Source of the DNA: Euclidia mi
Taxonomy: Eukaryota > Arthropoda > Insecta > Lepidoptera > Erebidae
Direction of reading: 5' to 3'
Length of the DNA: 64,000 bases
NCBI GenBank assembly: GCA_944739405.2
Contig: OX123192.2
Span: forward strand, 52,070,486-52,134,485
The position numbers were made by a program, and so were the translations under genes. The notes under the pieces were generated by a model. That model saw nothing but the letters and a program-made list of their open reading frames with translations, was not told the origin of the DNA and ran no database searches. Positions within the stretch are counted from its first letter, which is position 1; every line of letters starts with the position of its first letter. Below, one piece after another: positions 10,138 through 21,445 of the stretch.

Positions 10138-10708
10138 TAGTCCAGTCAAATTAGGCAAAATTAGCTGCAAATCTCGGAAAATCGATGTACCCAGTATATT
10201 ACAACGTAAAAACTTGTATTTTGGCATCCTAAAACTGTTCTCAAAAGTCATATATAATTGGATGTCCGCAAGTTTTAAATTCAGGAGACAAAGGTCTTAA
10301 AAATCGTTTTGCAAATATCTCGTTTTCTATGGGTTTTATATATTTACAAAAAATGTAAAAAAATACGATTTTCTACATTTCTTTCTTACAAACGCACGCT
10401 CTACGCTCTCTATCTCGACAACAGTTCAAGGTATAAAAAATGTGAAATAGAAAAGTTGTAGAGAATTTAATTTTCTACAATATTCATGATCAATATAAAT
10501 AACGTAAAACCCATAGAAAACGAGATATTTCGCAAAAATGTTAAATAAATAGATTTTTGTGAACTTTGACCCCTGAATTTAAAACTTGCGGACATCCAGT
10601 TATATGTGACTTTTGAGAACAGTTTTAGGATGCCAAAGTACAAGTTTTACGTGGTAATATACTGGGTATGTCGATTTTCCGAGGTCAACCCCTAAATTGA
10701 CTAGACTA
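10138..10708. mobile_element. MITE with approximately 200-bp terminal inverted repeats
   Basis: The arms (about 10138-10350 and 10500-10708) are inverted copies; matching landmarks include 'acccagtatatta'/'taatatactgggt', 'ggcatcctaaaactgttctc' and 'ggatgtccgcaagttttaa'. The centre (about 10355-10495) is unique and encodes nothing recognisable. The outermost bases are TAGTCCAGTCAAATTAGG and TAGTCTAGTCAATTTAGG. It sits inside a SINE D copy, with TAA on both sides as a candidate 3-bp target duplication. Confidence 0.85.
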
Positions 10709-10725
10709 AAGAGTATGATTTATTT

Positions 10726-11026
10726 AAGAACCAACCTATGGTATCTCTAGGTCAAAAAATTAATTTTGTTTATTAAAAACTTAAGCAGGTTCTTATAAGA
10801 CGAAGGCTTTAATACCACGACGTTGATGATTAAACACGTATAATATAATGACAATGATTAAAAGTACATCAGTACTTGTTGGCGGAATAATAATACAACA
10901 CAAAGATAATTATTATCTGTGTCTGTTCTTAAACATCAAACTATTATCTTGATGTTTAGCTTAGATTAGTTTTTTGGTTTCTGTTTGTAGTTTAACTGAT
11001 AGCAAGGCGATTTTCTAAATTTCAGC
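10726..11026. other. No gene seen
   Basis: AT-rich sequence between the SINE/MITE pair and the next LINE remnant; no recognisable features. Confidence 0.5.
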
Positions 11027-11170
11027 GTGCGGCAACCGTCACGTCTGAAAGTTTTCCATAATGTTCTCGAGAGACATGAGAAGTCTGCTAATTCGCACTT
11101 TGCCGGCGTGGTGGACTATGGTCTTATAGGAAGAAGAGGCCCGTCTCCAGCAGTGGGACAGTTTACAGTT
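11027..11170 (+). repeat. LINE 3'-end remnant (repeat family G)
   Basis: Contains 'gcgtggtggactatggtctt' followed by 'agaagaggcccgtctccag' and 'cagtgggacagt', the same order as at 34915-35110 and 50621-50835. The simple ATG-rich tail of the other copies is missing here. Confidence 0.65.
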
Positions 11171-11534
11171 TTACAGACATATTCAGGGGTCATGAAAAGA
11201 ACGTTAATTTTATGTCAGCTTGGCCCAATAAAGTGTGTCCTTAAGAGAACTAAAAAAAATATTGTATCAATTGATTCAATTATTCATATCGATGTTTACC
11301 AACTCTTTTATTTCATATGCATGGAGGTCACAAGTGGTCTAGTAAAATAAATTGCAATACCTACAGAAAAATACCATTTTTAATTGAGCATAAATACAAC
11401 ATTAAAAAATACAATTACACGCAAATTAAGACAAAAGCAAACAAGAGTAAAATGAATATGCACAAATAAAAACATATGCTTAGTAAATGTAAATGAGTCG
11501 AAGATAATTTATCTGATTTTCTAAGTACGGCGAA

Positions 11535-12625
11535 ATGTGTAAACTAGTAGTGGCTACAATTTATGCAATGTTAATATCACAGAATGAAGGAGCTAAAATA
11601 TTGGCAGTATTTCTAACACCATCTGTTAGCCATCAAGTAGTTTTTCGGCCTTTGACTCAAGAACTAGCGAAAAGAGGTCACGAAGTCTTTGTCATCACAA
11701 CAAACGCTACCTTTCAAAAAGGAAGATCAATTCCAAATTTAACTGAAATTGATTCTCACGATATGTCTTATGAAAAAATGTCTGAGATTTATGAAATAAC
11801 ATCGAATGGAGATGGTGATTTTCTGTCCTTTATAGGGCCGATATTCGATGTGGTAAATAAAGTTTTAGAAATGCAACTAATGAACCTGAAGTACAAAAAA
11901 AATTTAAGAAGCAGAAGTTTGATTTGCTACTTTTGGAATCATGCGCAAGACCAACACTGTTACTGTCTCATATATTCAAGGTACCAGTGATACAAATCGG
12001 TTCATACGGAATTATAAACGATAATGTGCATACTATCGAGGCATCGTATCATCCAATTTTATACCCAAATAATTTTATAAAAAAAAAAAAAGAATTTATC
12101 ATTTGACGAAATGGGAGGAGATTGTGGCTTTGTGGAATTACTTCAGATTTGAAAATACTATGAATTCACTTGAAAAATCAGAGAACGAAATAGCTGATCG
12201 GATGTTTGGTGATAATATGTGCACTATAGATAAATCGAAAGATGATGTAGCATACTGTTTGTGAACGTTCATCCCACTTGGATAAACAATAGGCCAGTGC
12301 CGAAAAGTGTAGTGTACATGTGGGGAATTTTACGAAGACCCAAGAAATAAAATTGCAAAAAATTTGTAATGAAATATTTGAACTATTTTTTTCTGAAGTT
12401 TAGTCTTCTGGTGATTAAAATTGCTATGTATAATTTGAAAATTTATTCTCAGGATCTTAAGCACTACTTGGCCTCGTCCAATAAAGGAGTTATATACATG
12501 AATTATCAAAGTATTCTCTAAATTGCCTTACGACGTTTTATTGAAGTGGGATGAAGATGAACTACCTGGACGTACTCAAAATATTTATATTTCAAAATGG
12601 CTACCGCAATCTGAATCTACTGCGT
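11535..12625 (+). pseudogene. UDP-glycosyltransferase pseudogene 2 (UGT33-like), exons 1-2
   Basis: Exon 1 starts at ATG 11535 with a short hydrophobic leader, then AKILAVFLTPSVSHQVVF, LTQELAKRGHEVFVIT and NLTEIDSHDMSY. Frameshifts occur near 11885, in an A-run at about 12080 and near 12265; in-frame stops follow (for example after RRPKK near 12340). The homologous protein can be followed across them (LLLLESCARPTLLLSH, KVPVIQIGSYG, LTKWEEIVALWNY). Exon 2 starts at 12453 after 'ttctcag' with DLKHYLASSNKGVIYM, has lost about 15 codons, and resumes KVFSKLPYDVLLKWDEDELP and ISKWLPQSE. The exon-3 remnant is probably the piece at 16054-16201. The copy is clearly non-functional. It is the nearest paralogue, by eye, of the gene at 33.5 kb. 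Confidence 0.92.
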
Positions 12626-12779
12626 TAGTATAGTTATTTAATTATTATTTTTTAAAAGCATAATTTCCGATAATGATATTAATTTTATCAAGTAAAGTTG
12701 AAGCCCAATATATTATTATTCTCCAGGCACTGCAACGTGTGGTATATGACGGATAAAATAGTTTGAAGGTTATAGATAA

Positions 12780-13430
12780 AATGTCAAAAGTGTTCTTACT
12801 AATATAATTTTAAATAAGGAAACAATTCAACTAGTCGAATCAATCGTATTCTTAGGTCTAACTTTAGATTTTAAACTTCAGTGGGGCGCGCCCAAATATC
12901 CTTCTCTCGCAGTAAAACTTAGTTTTGCAGCGTTTGCAGTTAGAAAAAGTTGGAGAATTCGCAGATATAGATACTGCTAGACTAGTTTACTTTAGTTATT
13001 TTTCTTACGGTATAATGTTATGGGGTACAGCTGCTGATATATAGACTATTTTTGACATTCAAAAGAGGGCCATACGTGCAATTTATAAGTTAGGTGCTAG
13101 AGATTCTTTACGTGATAAATTTAAAGAAGTAGATATATTGAAAGTTTCATCGCAATAAAATATATATGGTAACTTAATATACATTAAGAAAAACTTAATT
13201 CTATACCGCTAAAATAGTGATTTGCACAAAGTGAACACAAGGAATAAGCATAAACTAGTGGGAACTAACTACCGCTTACATAAAGTTCAGAACTCTTTTG
13301 CGGGGATTGGTATACGATTTTTCAACAAATTGCCTCCTGAAATAATGAATTTACCTATGCACACATACAAACGGACAATTAGGAACTTTCTTTTACAAAG
13401 GGATTATTACACATTAAGGAATTTTTAAAT
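12780..13430 (+). pseudogene. LINE (Jockey/CR1-type) RT C-terminal remnant
   Basis: Fragments in several frames read SIVFLGLTLDF, FSYGIMLWGTA and IQKRAIRAIYKLGARDSL, followed by an intact stretch at 13222-13428 ending RLHKVQNSFAGIGIRFFNKL and FLLQRDYYT. This is the typical extreme C-terminus of Jockey/CR1-superfamily ORF2 proteins. It lies in what would be intron 2 of UGT pseudogene 2. Confidence 0.8.
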
Positions 13431-13739
13431 GATAAGACACCATGGGGATAGGCTTAGGCTTGTTAAACTCACGATTATTTTCTTATCTGACTGTTTAATA
13501 TAATGGTTATATAAATTTGTTAAATACTCAATTTGATAAGTGACATGTTAAGTGGAGGTGCCTCGTGAACACATGATTTTTGCAGGATTTGGATATTTCT
13601 AAGATTTGTTAAATGTAGTTTAACATTATTTATCACTGATCATATCGTTGTTCACTTGTCACCTTCACAAATTTCTTTCTGCATTTGCATTCCTTCACGC
13701 GTTCTAGAAATTTATGTTAATAATAACGATCTGGAAAAT

Positions 13740-13789
13740 GGAGGTAATTGGCGGTCATGGTCTACTGACCATGACCGCCAATTTCCTCC
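13740..13789. repeat. 22-bp hairpin with 6-nt loop
   Basis: Arms 13740-13761 and 13768-13789 are reverse complements with one mismatch (core ATTGGCGGTCATGGT) around a CTACTG loop. Confidence 0.93.
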
Positions 13790-14929
13790 CAATAGATTGT
13801 TTCTTACTGCCGGTTCGTATACCGTTGTCGTCATGCTCACTAAAAATGTCATTTCTTGTAGTGGCGTCGGCTCATCCCTGTCCCTCTAATATGGCGAGAG
13901 GGATGATGGCTGGCCCATGCGTTCATACTCGTGAACGGGTGCTACTTGCGATGACTGGTCGATGACGGTCTTGCGGGCTGGTATTAAAGAACAATGGTCG
14001 GTTCCCATACAAAGGTGGACCAGAATTTATTTTTTCATGTCTATTGCTGTGGAGTTATTTATCAATATTTTTATGTTACTTTATTTAACTTTAGTATAGA
14101 TATGAATTTTAAAAACTCGGGATTACCTTTTTTATTCTATAAAAAGTATGTTTGAGGTTATGGAACTAACTTGTGTTTTTATTTAGTTTATTCGTAAAAA
14201 TATGTACATTAAATAATTCTGGTACCTAATATATGTGTGTAGAAAAACATGTTCTTCTAACAAACCTAAAACACTCAATTCACAGCAAGCGAGGAACGAA
14301 TGACGTTGATGTACCGGGTATAACAGTGACAGATACAGACAGAAATGGCGTATTCGTTCCATTTCACGTCATTCACGTCAAATCTTAGATTTTTCATTAA
14401 AAAAAATATAATTATTAAATTAATAACATAAATAATTCTTATTTATCATATCGTATAATGAAACGCATATTTTGACAATAAGGTTATGACTGCGTTCATA
14501 ACATTTTATTTTTGTTTAGGGGTTCAGTTTAAAAAATAAACTGTAAATACATTATTTCTTTCTCCCAAGTCCTAAAACTATGTATTTGCTTTGATCAAAA
14601 TAATAAAAAAATGTACTTTTTTTTTGTATAGGACTCATTATCAGACGTGCTAAAGGCCAAAGTGACCATTGTTCTTTTAATATTTAACTGCATCATTGCC
14701 ATTATGGTTCTGATCATTTTCGTAGATTGCCTGCATTATTAGGTATATATAATGTAAGTGAATGCTCCTGTTTCACCATGTCTATTCTGAGGAGGCTAAC
14801 CAAATCAACATCTAAATTAAAATTAAGTATTATGCTTGAGTATTATTATGTACAGTAAATATATACAAGTGATATAGAAGGTGTAACAGTTGCAGCACCT
14901 TACAAAATGTAAATTATGTGTATTATGCA
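13790..14929. other. No gene seen
   Basis: AT-rich with a few GC-richer patches (13860-13990). No frame shows a recognisable domain; no shared repeat was detected. Confidence 0.5.
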
Positions 14930-15118
14930 AAACTTGGCGATGAAAAAGAGTGACCGTGAGTTTTATAGCCCGTTCTTTCTCATGGTTCTACGCCCTTGCT
15001 TTGCGAACATGGCAGGAAATGTAAATGTAGAGTCTTTAAGTAATTATTTTATAAATTTATTACTTTGACGTTCATAAGCGTCACATTGTGACCCAAATGA
15101 ATAAAAGATTTTGACTAT
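14930..15118 (+). repeat. Probable LINE 3' UTR tail
   Basis: Ends 'gacgttcataagcgtcacat' followed by 'gacccaaatgaataaaagat' and 'tttgac', a pattern I associate with 3' ends of lepidopteran LINEs carrying an AATAAA-like signal before a short simple tail. No coding sequence remains. Confidence 0.4.
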
Positions 15119-15288
15119 GTCATGCTGCTGTAGCATTGTGATTTTCTTTTTTAATTTACTTATTTCCGCTTACAACTATGATTTCAACCTAATAAATAGT
15201 TTAGGAACTTTCATCTAAATATTTACTTATTACCTATACATATTTACACATTCAATATACAATACACAGTAAGCTGCCCTTTTAAATT

Positions 15289-15488
15289 NNNNNNNNNNNN
15301 NNNNNNNNNNNNNNNNNNNNNNNNNNNNNNNNNNNNNNNNNNNNNNNNNNNNNNNNNNNNNNNNNNNNNNNNNNNNNNNNNNNNNNNNNNNNNNNNNNNN
15401 NNNNNNNNNNNNNNNNNNNNNNNNNNNNNNNNNNNNNNNNNNNNNNNNNNNNNNNNNNNNNNNNNNNNNNNNNNNNNNNNNNNNNNNN
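15289..15488. other. Assembly gap (200 N)
   Basis: Two hundred undetermined bases; the round length suggests an arbitrary gap size. Anything spanning it cannot be judged. Confidence 0.99.
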
Positions 15489-15559
15489 ATACTTGAAAAT
15501 AATATTATTTTATTACATTTAGTAAAATGAAGACTTTATGAAGCTTCAATATACAGATA

Positions 15560-15749
15560 CGGTTAGTGTGTTTTGCGTCGGTACTTCGAAAATCAAGGAC
15601 CCGGGGGTAGAAATAGAATCTTCTACCTCGCACTCGGAGACGTGACATCGCTACACCAGTCAGCTCAGCGACCGCGGGACGTGCAACCGTCTCGAAACCT
15701 CAAGCAAAATAGGTATGTAAATACCTAATGCATGTTCGCGTTAATTCCC

Positions 15750-15752
<3 letters not shown>
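15560..15752 (+). mobile_element. Penelope-like element, 3' UTR remnant
   Basis: The order 'gcgaccgcgggacgtgcaa', 'ctcgaaac', 'aaaataggtatgtaaatacc' and 'gttcgcgttaattccc' parallels the 3' end of the Penelope-like element at 9550-9640 ('gcgaccacgctcggtgcaa', 'gcgaaac', 'aaataggtatttatacc', 'gtacgcgattaagaccc'). No ORF remains. It ends directly on a TA microsatellite. Confidence 0.75.
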
Positions 15753-15838
<86 letters not shown>

Positions 15839-15860
15839 ATTTATATATATATATATTCTT
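15751..15860. repeat. (TA)n microsatellite
   Basis: About 110 bp of nearly pure TA with occasional TTATA interruptions. Confidence 0.97.
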
Positions 15861-16053
15861 TATGAAGCTTCTATATCATGGTGTGAGTACACACTTTTTT
15901 GGAAAAACACTGACTTAAAATTATACTCGGCGCATAGGTACCTCATAAGAAAATAAATAATATTTCATGTCTGGTTTTTGTTCTTATTGTACTTTATCTA
16001 CGAAGAAAAGATAGACCTACAAAAGGTATGAAATAAACATTTTTTTTCAACAG

Positions 16054-16201
16054 GTCATCCAAATATCAAGCTTTTTGTTACTCAAGAAGGTTTACAGTCA
16101 ACAGATGAAGCTTGTTTTTATTATTAGCCGTGTGGTTGACGGCATAGAATACAAGTGTCACCACCCCCTATTATTGGCACCCCCGCTTTGATAGCTTCAT
16201 C
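16054..16201 (+). pseudogene. UGT exon-3 remnant, broken and partly inverted
   Basis: 16054-16112 (plus), after a 'tttcaacag' acceptor, encodes GHPNIKLFVTQEGLQSTDEA, the conserved UGT nucleotide-sugar-binding start of exon 3. 16169-16201 on the minus strand encodes DEAIKAGVPII, the immediately following UGT residues. Between them sits the first 43 bp of a SINE A. The exon has been split, with its continuation turned round. Both pieces plausibly belong to UGT pseudogene 2. Confidence 0.85.
16126..16168 (+). repeat. SINE A head fragment
   Basis: The first 43 bp of SINE A ('gccgtgtggttgacggcata...') in plus orientation, ending at the CCCCCT run. The same 43 bp occur inverted at 16557-16599 as the 5' end of the complete SINE A copy. 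Confidence 0.9.
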
Positions 16202-16599
16202 TACATACATAACGTCACGCCTTTTATCCCCGAAGGGGTAGCCAGAGGTGTATTTCTACACCCACTTTTCGCCAGATATACTTTAGTCCCACGTAATAAG
16301 GGGCGAGCCTATTGCCGTACCGGGCACATTTCCAGACTCCGTGCTGCTACTGAGAATTTCGTGACAGAAAAACCCAATAACACTGCCCGACCCAGGAATC
16401 GAACCCGGGACCTCCCGATCCCACGAGCACATTTATGCCGCGAGACCAACGAGGCAGTCGAATAGGGTCTGATGTCGAGTTTTCCGTCTCTACGCAAAGA
16501 TGGTATTTGCATCGTGTTATCCCTTAGTCGCCTCTTACGACACCCACGGGAAGATAGGGGGTGGTGACACTTGTATTCTATGCCGTCAACCACACGGCA
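16202..16599 (-). mobile_element. tRNA-type SINE, family A, full length
   Basis: On the minus strand: head 'gccgtgtggttgacggcata', the block 'ggtgtcgtaagaggcgacta', tRNA-like A box region 'gttggtctcgcggcata', B box 'gggttcgattcctggg', then the shared 3' module ('ggctcgccccttattacgtg', 'ggcgaaaagtgggtgt') and tail 'gtgacgttatgtatgta'. Copies at 20133-20547 and 54553-54950 are nearly identical. Confidence 0.9.
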
Positions 16600-17849
16600 C
16601 ATTATTTTCATATTATTTTCCTTTAATTCGAACTTTCTATATTATTTGCAGCTGTTGACTTGGCCTTAAAGAAAATTTTACAAAGTTCCTAGCAGTGTAG
16701 GCACAGGCGTATGTATCTATTTACACGGGCTAAGTGCAAGGCAAACGCTTGAGTTTAAACTAGTTCACATTGAAGTAGTAGTAGTTAAAGTTTGCAGAAT
16801 AGTTACTTCGGCCTAGTTAATACCGGGATTATATAATGAGACTGTAAATGCTTTTATCAATTGGTTTATGTATCACTAGATTTTAGGAGTATAGAACGTA
16901 TGTGCTAGTAATCAAATTTGATATTAAAATAAGTATATTCAGATTTTTATCTATTGACGCAGTTCTATAAAATTTGTTGATCTATATCCTTTCTAATAAT
17001 AAAAAAAAATACCTATGGTATTAGTTTGGAATATAAATATTTTTTTTGCTCCAAACGAATACCAAATTTCAAATATTTAAATAAAGTACCTAATCTATTA
17101 CCAACGAATACCAAAACATAAATTTTAATGCAGTCAGCAGTCACACAAAACGTTTATTTTGCTTTTTAATAATTTAATATTGATCGTAATTGAATCCTAA
17201 ATCTTTATAAACACATTTTTACTTAGGGAGAATTACATGCCAATTTTTTTTACCAGCAAAGGTGAGCTCGTTCCTATTGTTTAAAAAATCTAAACCAACC
17301 AATCACAGTCAAGCGTTGAGCACACGAAGCGCCTTAAGCGTTTTGTTATTTTGCTTAATGAACGTTAAGACAATGAAATAAGGTCTGTTTTTCTACGAAT
17401 CGTTGTCCTTGCACTAATAATTATTATTTATCTAAATCAGCTGCTTCTGAGGGATATTTTACATTATATTCCCCAGTACTTTTCCGTGCGGTGGCACGCG
17501 CGCAGTGAATTTAAACTCAGTTAACGTTGTATTTATTAAGTGAGTGTTTATTGTTTCATATTAAAAACAAAATAATTAATGAGGCAATTATGTGTAAACT
17601 CAAAATAAAAATCAACTTGTAAGAGATGTATTATTTTTCGTTGAAATGTCTCATGAAGCCGATGATCTGCCTTCCACATCTTTGGGAAATACCGGTGGAT
17701 TGAATTTTATAAAAATAAATGGTGGCTTGGTGCTGTTGAGAGCTGGTTAAAGAGACGCAAAAGAGACAAAATAAGAATGGATGGAGCCAATGGAAATGCG
17801 TGAAAATTAAAGAGTGCAGTGGATCTTTGCAATTGAAGGTTTGTTACCA
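16600..17849. other. No gene seen
   Basis: AT-rich DNA with homopolymer runs. The frame after 17640 looks like a decayed LINE 5' region but cannot be assigned. Confidence 0.5.
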
Positions 17850-17971
17850 ACCATATACATAAACTATCTAGCTTTCACGGTCAACATCCTGCTCCTGGCT
17901 TCTCCCGTCATGACCTTGTCTTCCTCTCGTATGTCCTTAAGCCTCCTAAACCGTGTCCTAAAGTTCTGTAT

Positions 17972-19084
17972 TTGCGTTGTTTTGGCCGCATGGATGTTGG
18001 AAAATTGAGCTTGGATGCTGCAAAAATCGTTTGGAAGCCGTGGACATCGGCCATCACTATCGACGACAAAGTAAACTTGTTCAACAACACGGTTAAGAGG
18101 TTATTCGATGTGCATGCTGCCATTAGAAAGGTAAAATTGAAGCGTCCACCTGCACCTTGGATGACAGAGGGTATTCGGATGGCAATGCGACGCAGAGACC
18201 GAGCTTTTCGAAAGTATAAAAAGGATCCGTGTGAAGACAATTGGTCTCTCTTCAAGACAGCAAGGAACAGGTGCAATCAGATCGTGCAAAACGTTAAACG
18301 CCGACATATTTACGAAAACATTACTAATTCATCCCCTGCCAATGTATGGCAGTTTTTAAGATCACTGGGCATTGGTAAACCTCACGGCCAAGTGGTTCTA
18401 CCAGTGACTATTGGTTTGGATGACATTAATCGTCATTTTTCTACCACTCTTACTTTAGACGACCAAACCAAGTGTCAAACCATGGCCTATTTGGACGGTA
18501 TACCTCATCCGAACATTAAGTCTTTCTTTTTTTCTCCTTTGTCATCAGGTGAGATCAAAAAAACTATCCTATCTATTAAGTCCAAAGCCGTGGGTTGCGA
18601 TGACATTAGTCGTCGCATGATCACGGTTGTCCTTGATCAAATCCTACCTATAATTACCCATATCCTTAACTTTTCCCTAGACACAGGTAAATTTCCCCAC
18701 CTTTGGCGTAAAGCCTATGTGCGTCCTTTACCTAAAATTTTCAATCCCACTCTGCTGACATATTTCCGGCCTATATTCATACTTCCTTTTCTATCCAAGG
18801 TACTTGAGTCATGCGATCAGAGACAGTTGTCCGAGTTCGTTTACCAAAACAATATCTTGTCTCCACTTCAATCTGGATTCAGACCTGGACATAGTACTCT
18901 CTCCGCATTGCTCAAGGTGACTGGCGATGTGAGGGCGGGGGCTGAGGAAACCAAGGTTACACTTTTGATCTTGGTGGACTTCTCAAATGCCTTCAACAAC
19001 GTCAATCACGACCTCCTTCTTTCAATTCTTTCCTACCTCATGATCTCACCTATGACACTGGAATGGTTCTCATCTACCTTCTAG
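17972..19084 (+). pseudogene. CR1-like LINE ORF: linker and RT motifs 0-A
   Basis: Encodes the linker (PPAPWMTEGIRMAMRRRD), then the RT fingers with KAVGCDDISRRMI, FRPIFILPFLSKVLE and LQSGFRPGHSTLSALLK, ending with motif A LVDFSNAFNNVNHDLLL. Motif A keeps its Asp (VDFSNAF). The frame is lost about 15 residues later and continues at 19063. Confidence 0.9.
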
Positions 19085-20069
19085 GACGCCAGCAGTCAGT
19101 ACGGGTTGATGAAACCTCATCAATCTGGTGTGACTTGAACTCTGGTGTTCCTCAAGGCGGAATACTTTCTCCCCTTTTGTTCTCATTATTTATTAATCTC
19201 CTAACCCATGAACTTAATTGTGCGTACCATCTGTATCCCGATGATCTGCAGCTTTACACACATTCCAAGGTGGAAAATCTACATTCTGCAATAGGAGCAA
19301 TAAACCAAGATCTTAACGCAATCAAGGATTTGTCGATACGGTTTGGATTGGCTGTGAATCCTGATAAATGTCAGGCCATTCTAGTTGGCAGTTCCCGTAT
19401 ATTAAACAGGGTTGACCTGCAGGCACTACCAGCCGTCATGTTTTGATGGGAAAATTATCCCGTTTAGTTCTAGCGTCAAGGATCTTGGTTTATATATTGA
19501 CACCAACCTTCATTGGCACACCCAGGTAGCGAACGTCAGTCGTAAAGTAACTGGTGCCTTACGGTCTCTCTATCGTCTGAAGAACTTTCTGCCGGTCAAG
19601 ACTAAGACAAAGTTAGTGCAGACTTTAATATTTTCTATAATCGACTATGTGTAATACCGTGTTATGTGTGCTACCTCGACGTTAATGCAGATCAGCTCAA
19701 CAAGCTTGACGGCCTTCTCAATAATTGCATTAGATTCGTTTTCAATCTCTGCAAATATGATCATATTACAGAGCACCGCTTAAAGTTACGATGATTACTT
19801 ACTACTACTATTCTTTATTGCACGCCCCATATTTAACTCCTCATTTTCAATTTCTTTGTAATGCACATGAGAAAAATCTTCATTCCCCAAATAACCTTCT
19901 TCTCCTTTGTCCTTCTCACACTTCTAGCCTTGTACATTTTTCGTTTAACATTCAATATATCCTTCTCTGGAATGCTCTCCCTCTCGATATCAGGATGTCC
20001 ACTAGCCGTTTCACATTTATAACCAGAGTTTGCCAGATTTTCATAGACGCACAAACTGAATCATCGTAG
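19063..20069 (+). pseudogene. CR1-like LINE ORF: RT motifs B-E and C-terminus
   Basis: Motif B reads SGVPQGGILSPLLFSLFIN. Motif C reads HLYPDDLQLYTHS, with Pro in place of the usual Ala (YADD), a damaging-looking change next to the catalytic Asp pair. Later frames give KDLGLYIDTNLHWHTQV and RSLYRLKNFLP, then NNCIRFVFNLCKYDH near 19720 and LLWNALPLDIR near 19970. Frameshifts occur near 19440 and stops near 19654 and 19790. Confidence 0.88.
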
Positions 20070-20132
20070 GATTATCGTCTATTTATTTTGTATGTATATA
20101 ATTATACTGTAAAGTACTGTAAAGTATATAAT

Positions 20133-20547
20133 GCCGTGTGGTTGACGGCATAGAATACAAGTGTCACCATAGGGGGTGCCCTATCTTCCCGTGGGTGTCG
20201 TAAGAGGCGACTAAGGGATAACACGATGCAAATACCATCTTTGCGTAGAGACGGAAAACTCGACATCAGACCCTATTCGACTGCCTCGTTGGTCTCGCGG
20301 CATAAATGTGCGCGTGGGATCGGGAGGTCCCGGGTTCGATTCCTGGGTCGGGCAGTGTTATTGGGTTTTTCTGTCACGAAATTCTCAGTAGCCGCACGGA
20401 GTCTGGAAATGTGCCCGGTACGGCAATAGGCTCGCCCCTTATTACGTGGGACTAAAGTATATCTGGCGAAAAGTGGGTGTAGAAATACACCTCTGCCTAC
20501 CCCTTCGAGGATAAAAGGCGTGACGTTATGTATGTATGTATGTATGT
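20133..20547 (+). mobile_element. tRNA-type SINE, family A, full length
   Basis: A complete copy from 'gccgtgtggttgacggcata' to the (TATG)n tail, with B box 'gggttcgattcctggg' at about 20333-20348. The flanks 'gtaaagtata' (before) and 'gtaaagtatt' (after) form a candidate target duplication. Inserted just after the LINE end. Confidence 0.88.
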
Positions 20548-20875
20548 AAAGTATTTTGTATTATATAGGTATATATATAATATATATGTATATATCGACA
20601 CCTCTTACGTACAATGTCGTAACTGCATTTTATCAACTTTACAGTATCGCCATTGAAAGATACGGAAGCAGATTATTGATGTTTGTGAAGTCAAATAAGC
20701 TAATTTAAGAACCAAAATTGGCATACTGACATATTTTTAGGCTTAGTTTATACCTTTAGAATGATTTCTTGTTATTTTTGTTAGAATTCTTTAAAAGTCA
20801 CATACGATTTTCTACTTTGAAAACATCAGCCGTATTTAATTGTTTTTAGTACTTACTATCTTTTACGTTGACTGA

Positions 20876-20937
20876 AATCTAGAATTAAGTAATGTATGTT
20901 GTATTTATATACAACATACATTACTTAATTCTAGATT
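20876..20937. repeat. Perfect 28-bp fold-back palindrome
   Basis: Arms 20876-20903 and 20910-20937 are perfect reverse complements around a 6-nt TTTATA loop. Not associated with a recognisable element. Confidence 0.96.
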
Positions 20938-21445
20938 GCATAAGACAACTTACATTAAAACTAATAATTTAAAAATGTGTCGTAAGTTACAATTATCATG
21001 ATATTAAAGGCAATATAAGTAAGAAAATATCTTCTTATTTCATAATCAAATCAGTCCAAATAAACATTCCTTTCAGAAAAATAACTCAAAATACTAGTCA
21101 ATGGTATTGCCATTCATTATTACAGTAGTTTTAGGCACGTGATATGAGATGTTTGTTATAAGATTTATTTTCTTGTGTCATTAATTTTTATCACTACTAG
21201 GTATATAATGTTATTGAAACTTTGTCTGAATTTCATTGGATTTTTGGTTTGGAATACTATGGTTACCAGTTTCTGGAAGACGTTAAAAAAAATAATGGTG
21301 GGAACTGAGAATGATTTGAGACTTGCACATGTTCATCAAATTATTATTTATTTTCGCCTTAGGTATCGGCTGCCTACTTGCACAGAGAGCAAGATTATAA
21401 GGTATACGTTATCTCCTAGTAGACGCTTAGATGACATAAAGCAAT
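20938..21445. other. No gene seen
   Basis: AT-rich. The frame at 21175-21447 has no recognisable motif. Confidence 0.5.

Larger units (their letters stand above)
17850..20090 (+). mobile_element. CR1/Jockey-superfamily LINE, 5'-truncated
   Basis: Begins inside the endonuclease C-terminus (SRHDLVFLSYVLKPP, then KVLYLRCFGRMDV) and continues through RT to the C-terminal domain and a short AT-rich 3' end. At least three frameshifts and stops break the ORF. The C-terminal 'CIRFVFNL' and 'KYDH' motifs match the LINE tail at 45715-46525. Confidence 0.88.

Noticed and set aside
15732..15956. Open frame of Tyr-Ile repeats
   Set aside because: Translation of a TA microsatellite.
20281..20350. Functional tRNA gene in SINE A
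   Set aside because: Same tRNA-like segment occurs in at least four copies joined to the same 3' module; not an independent tRNA.
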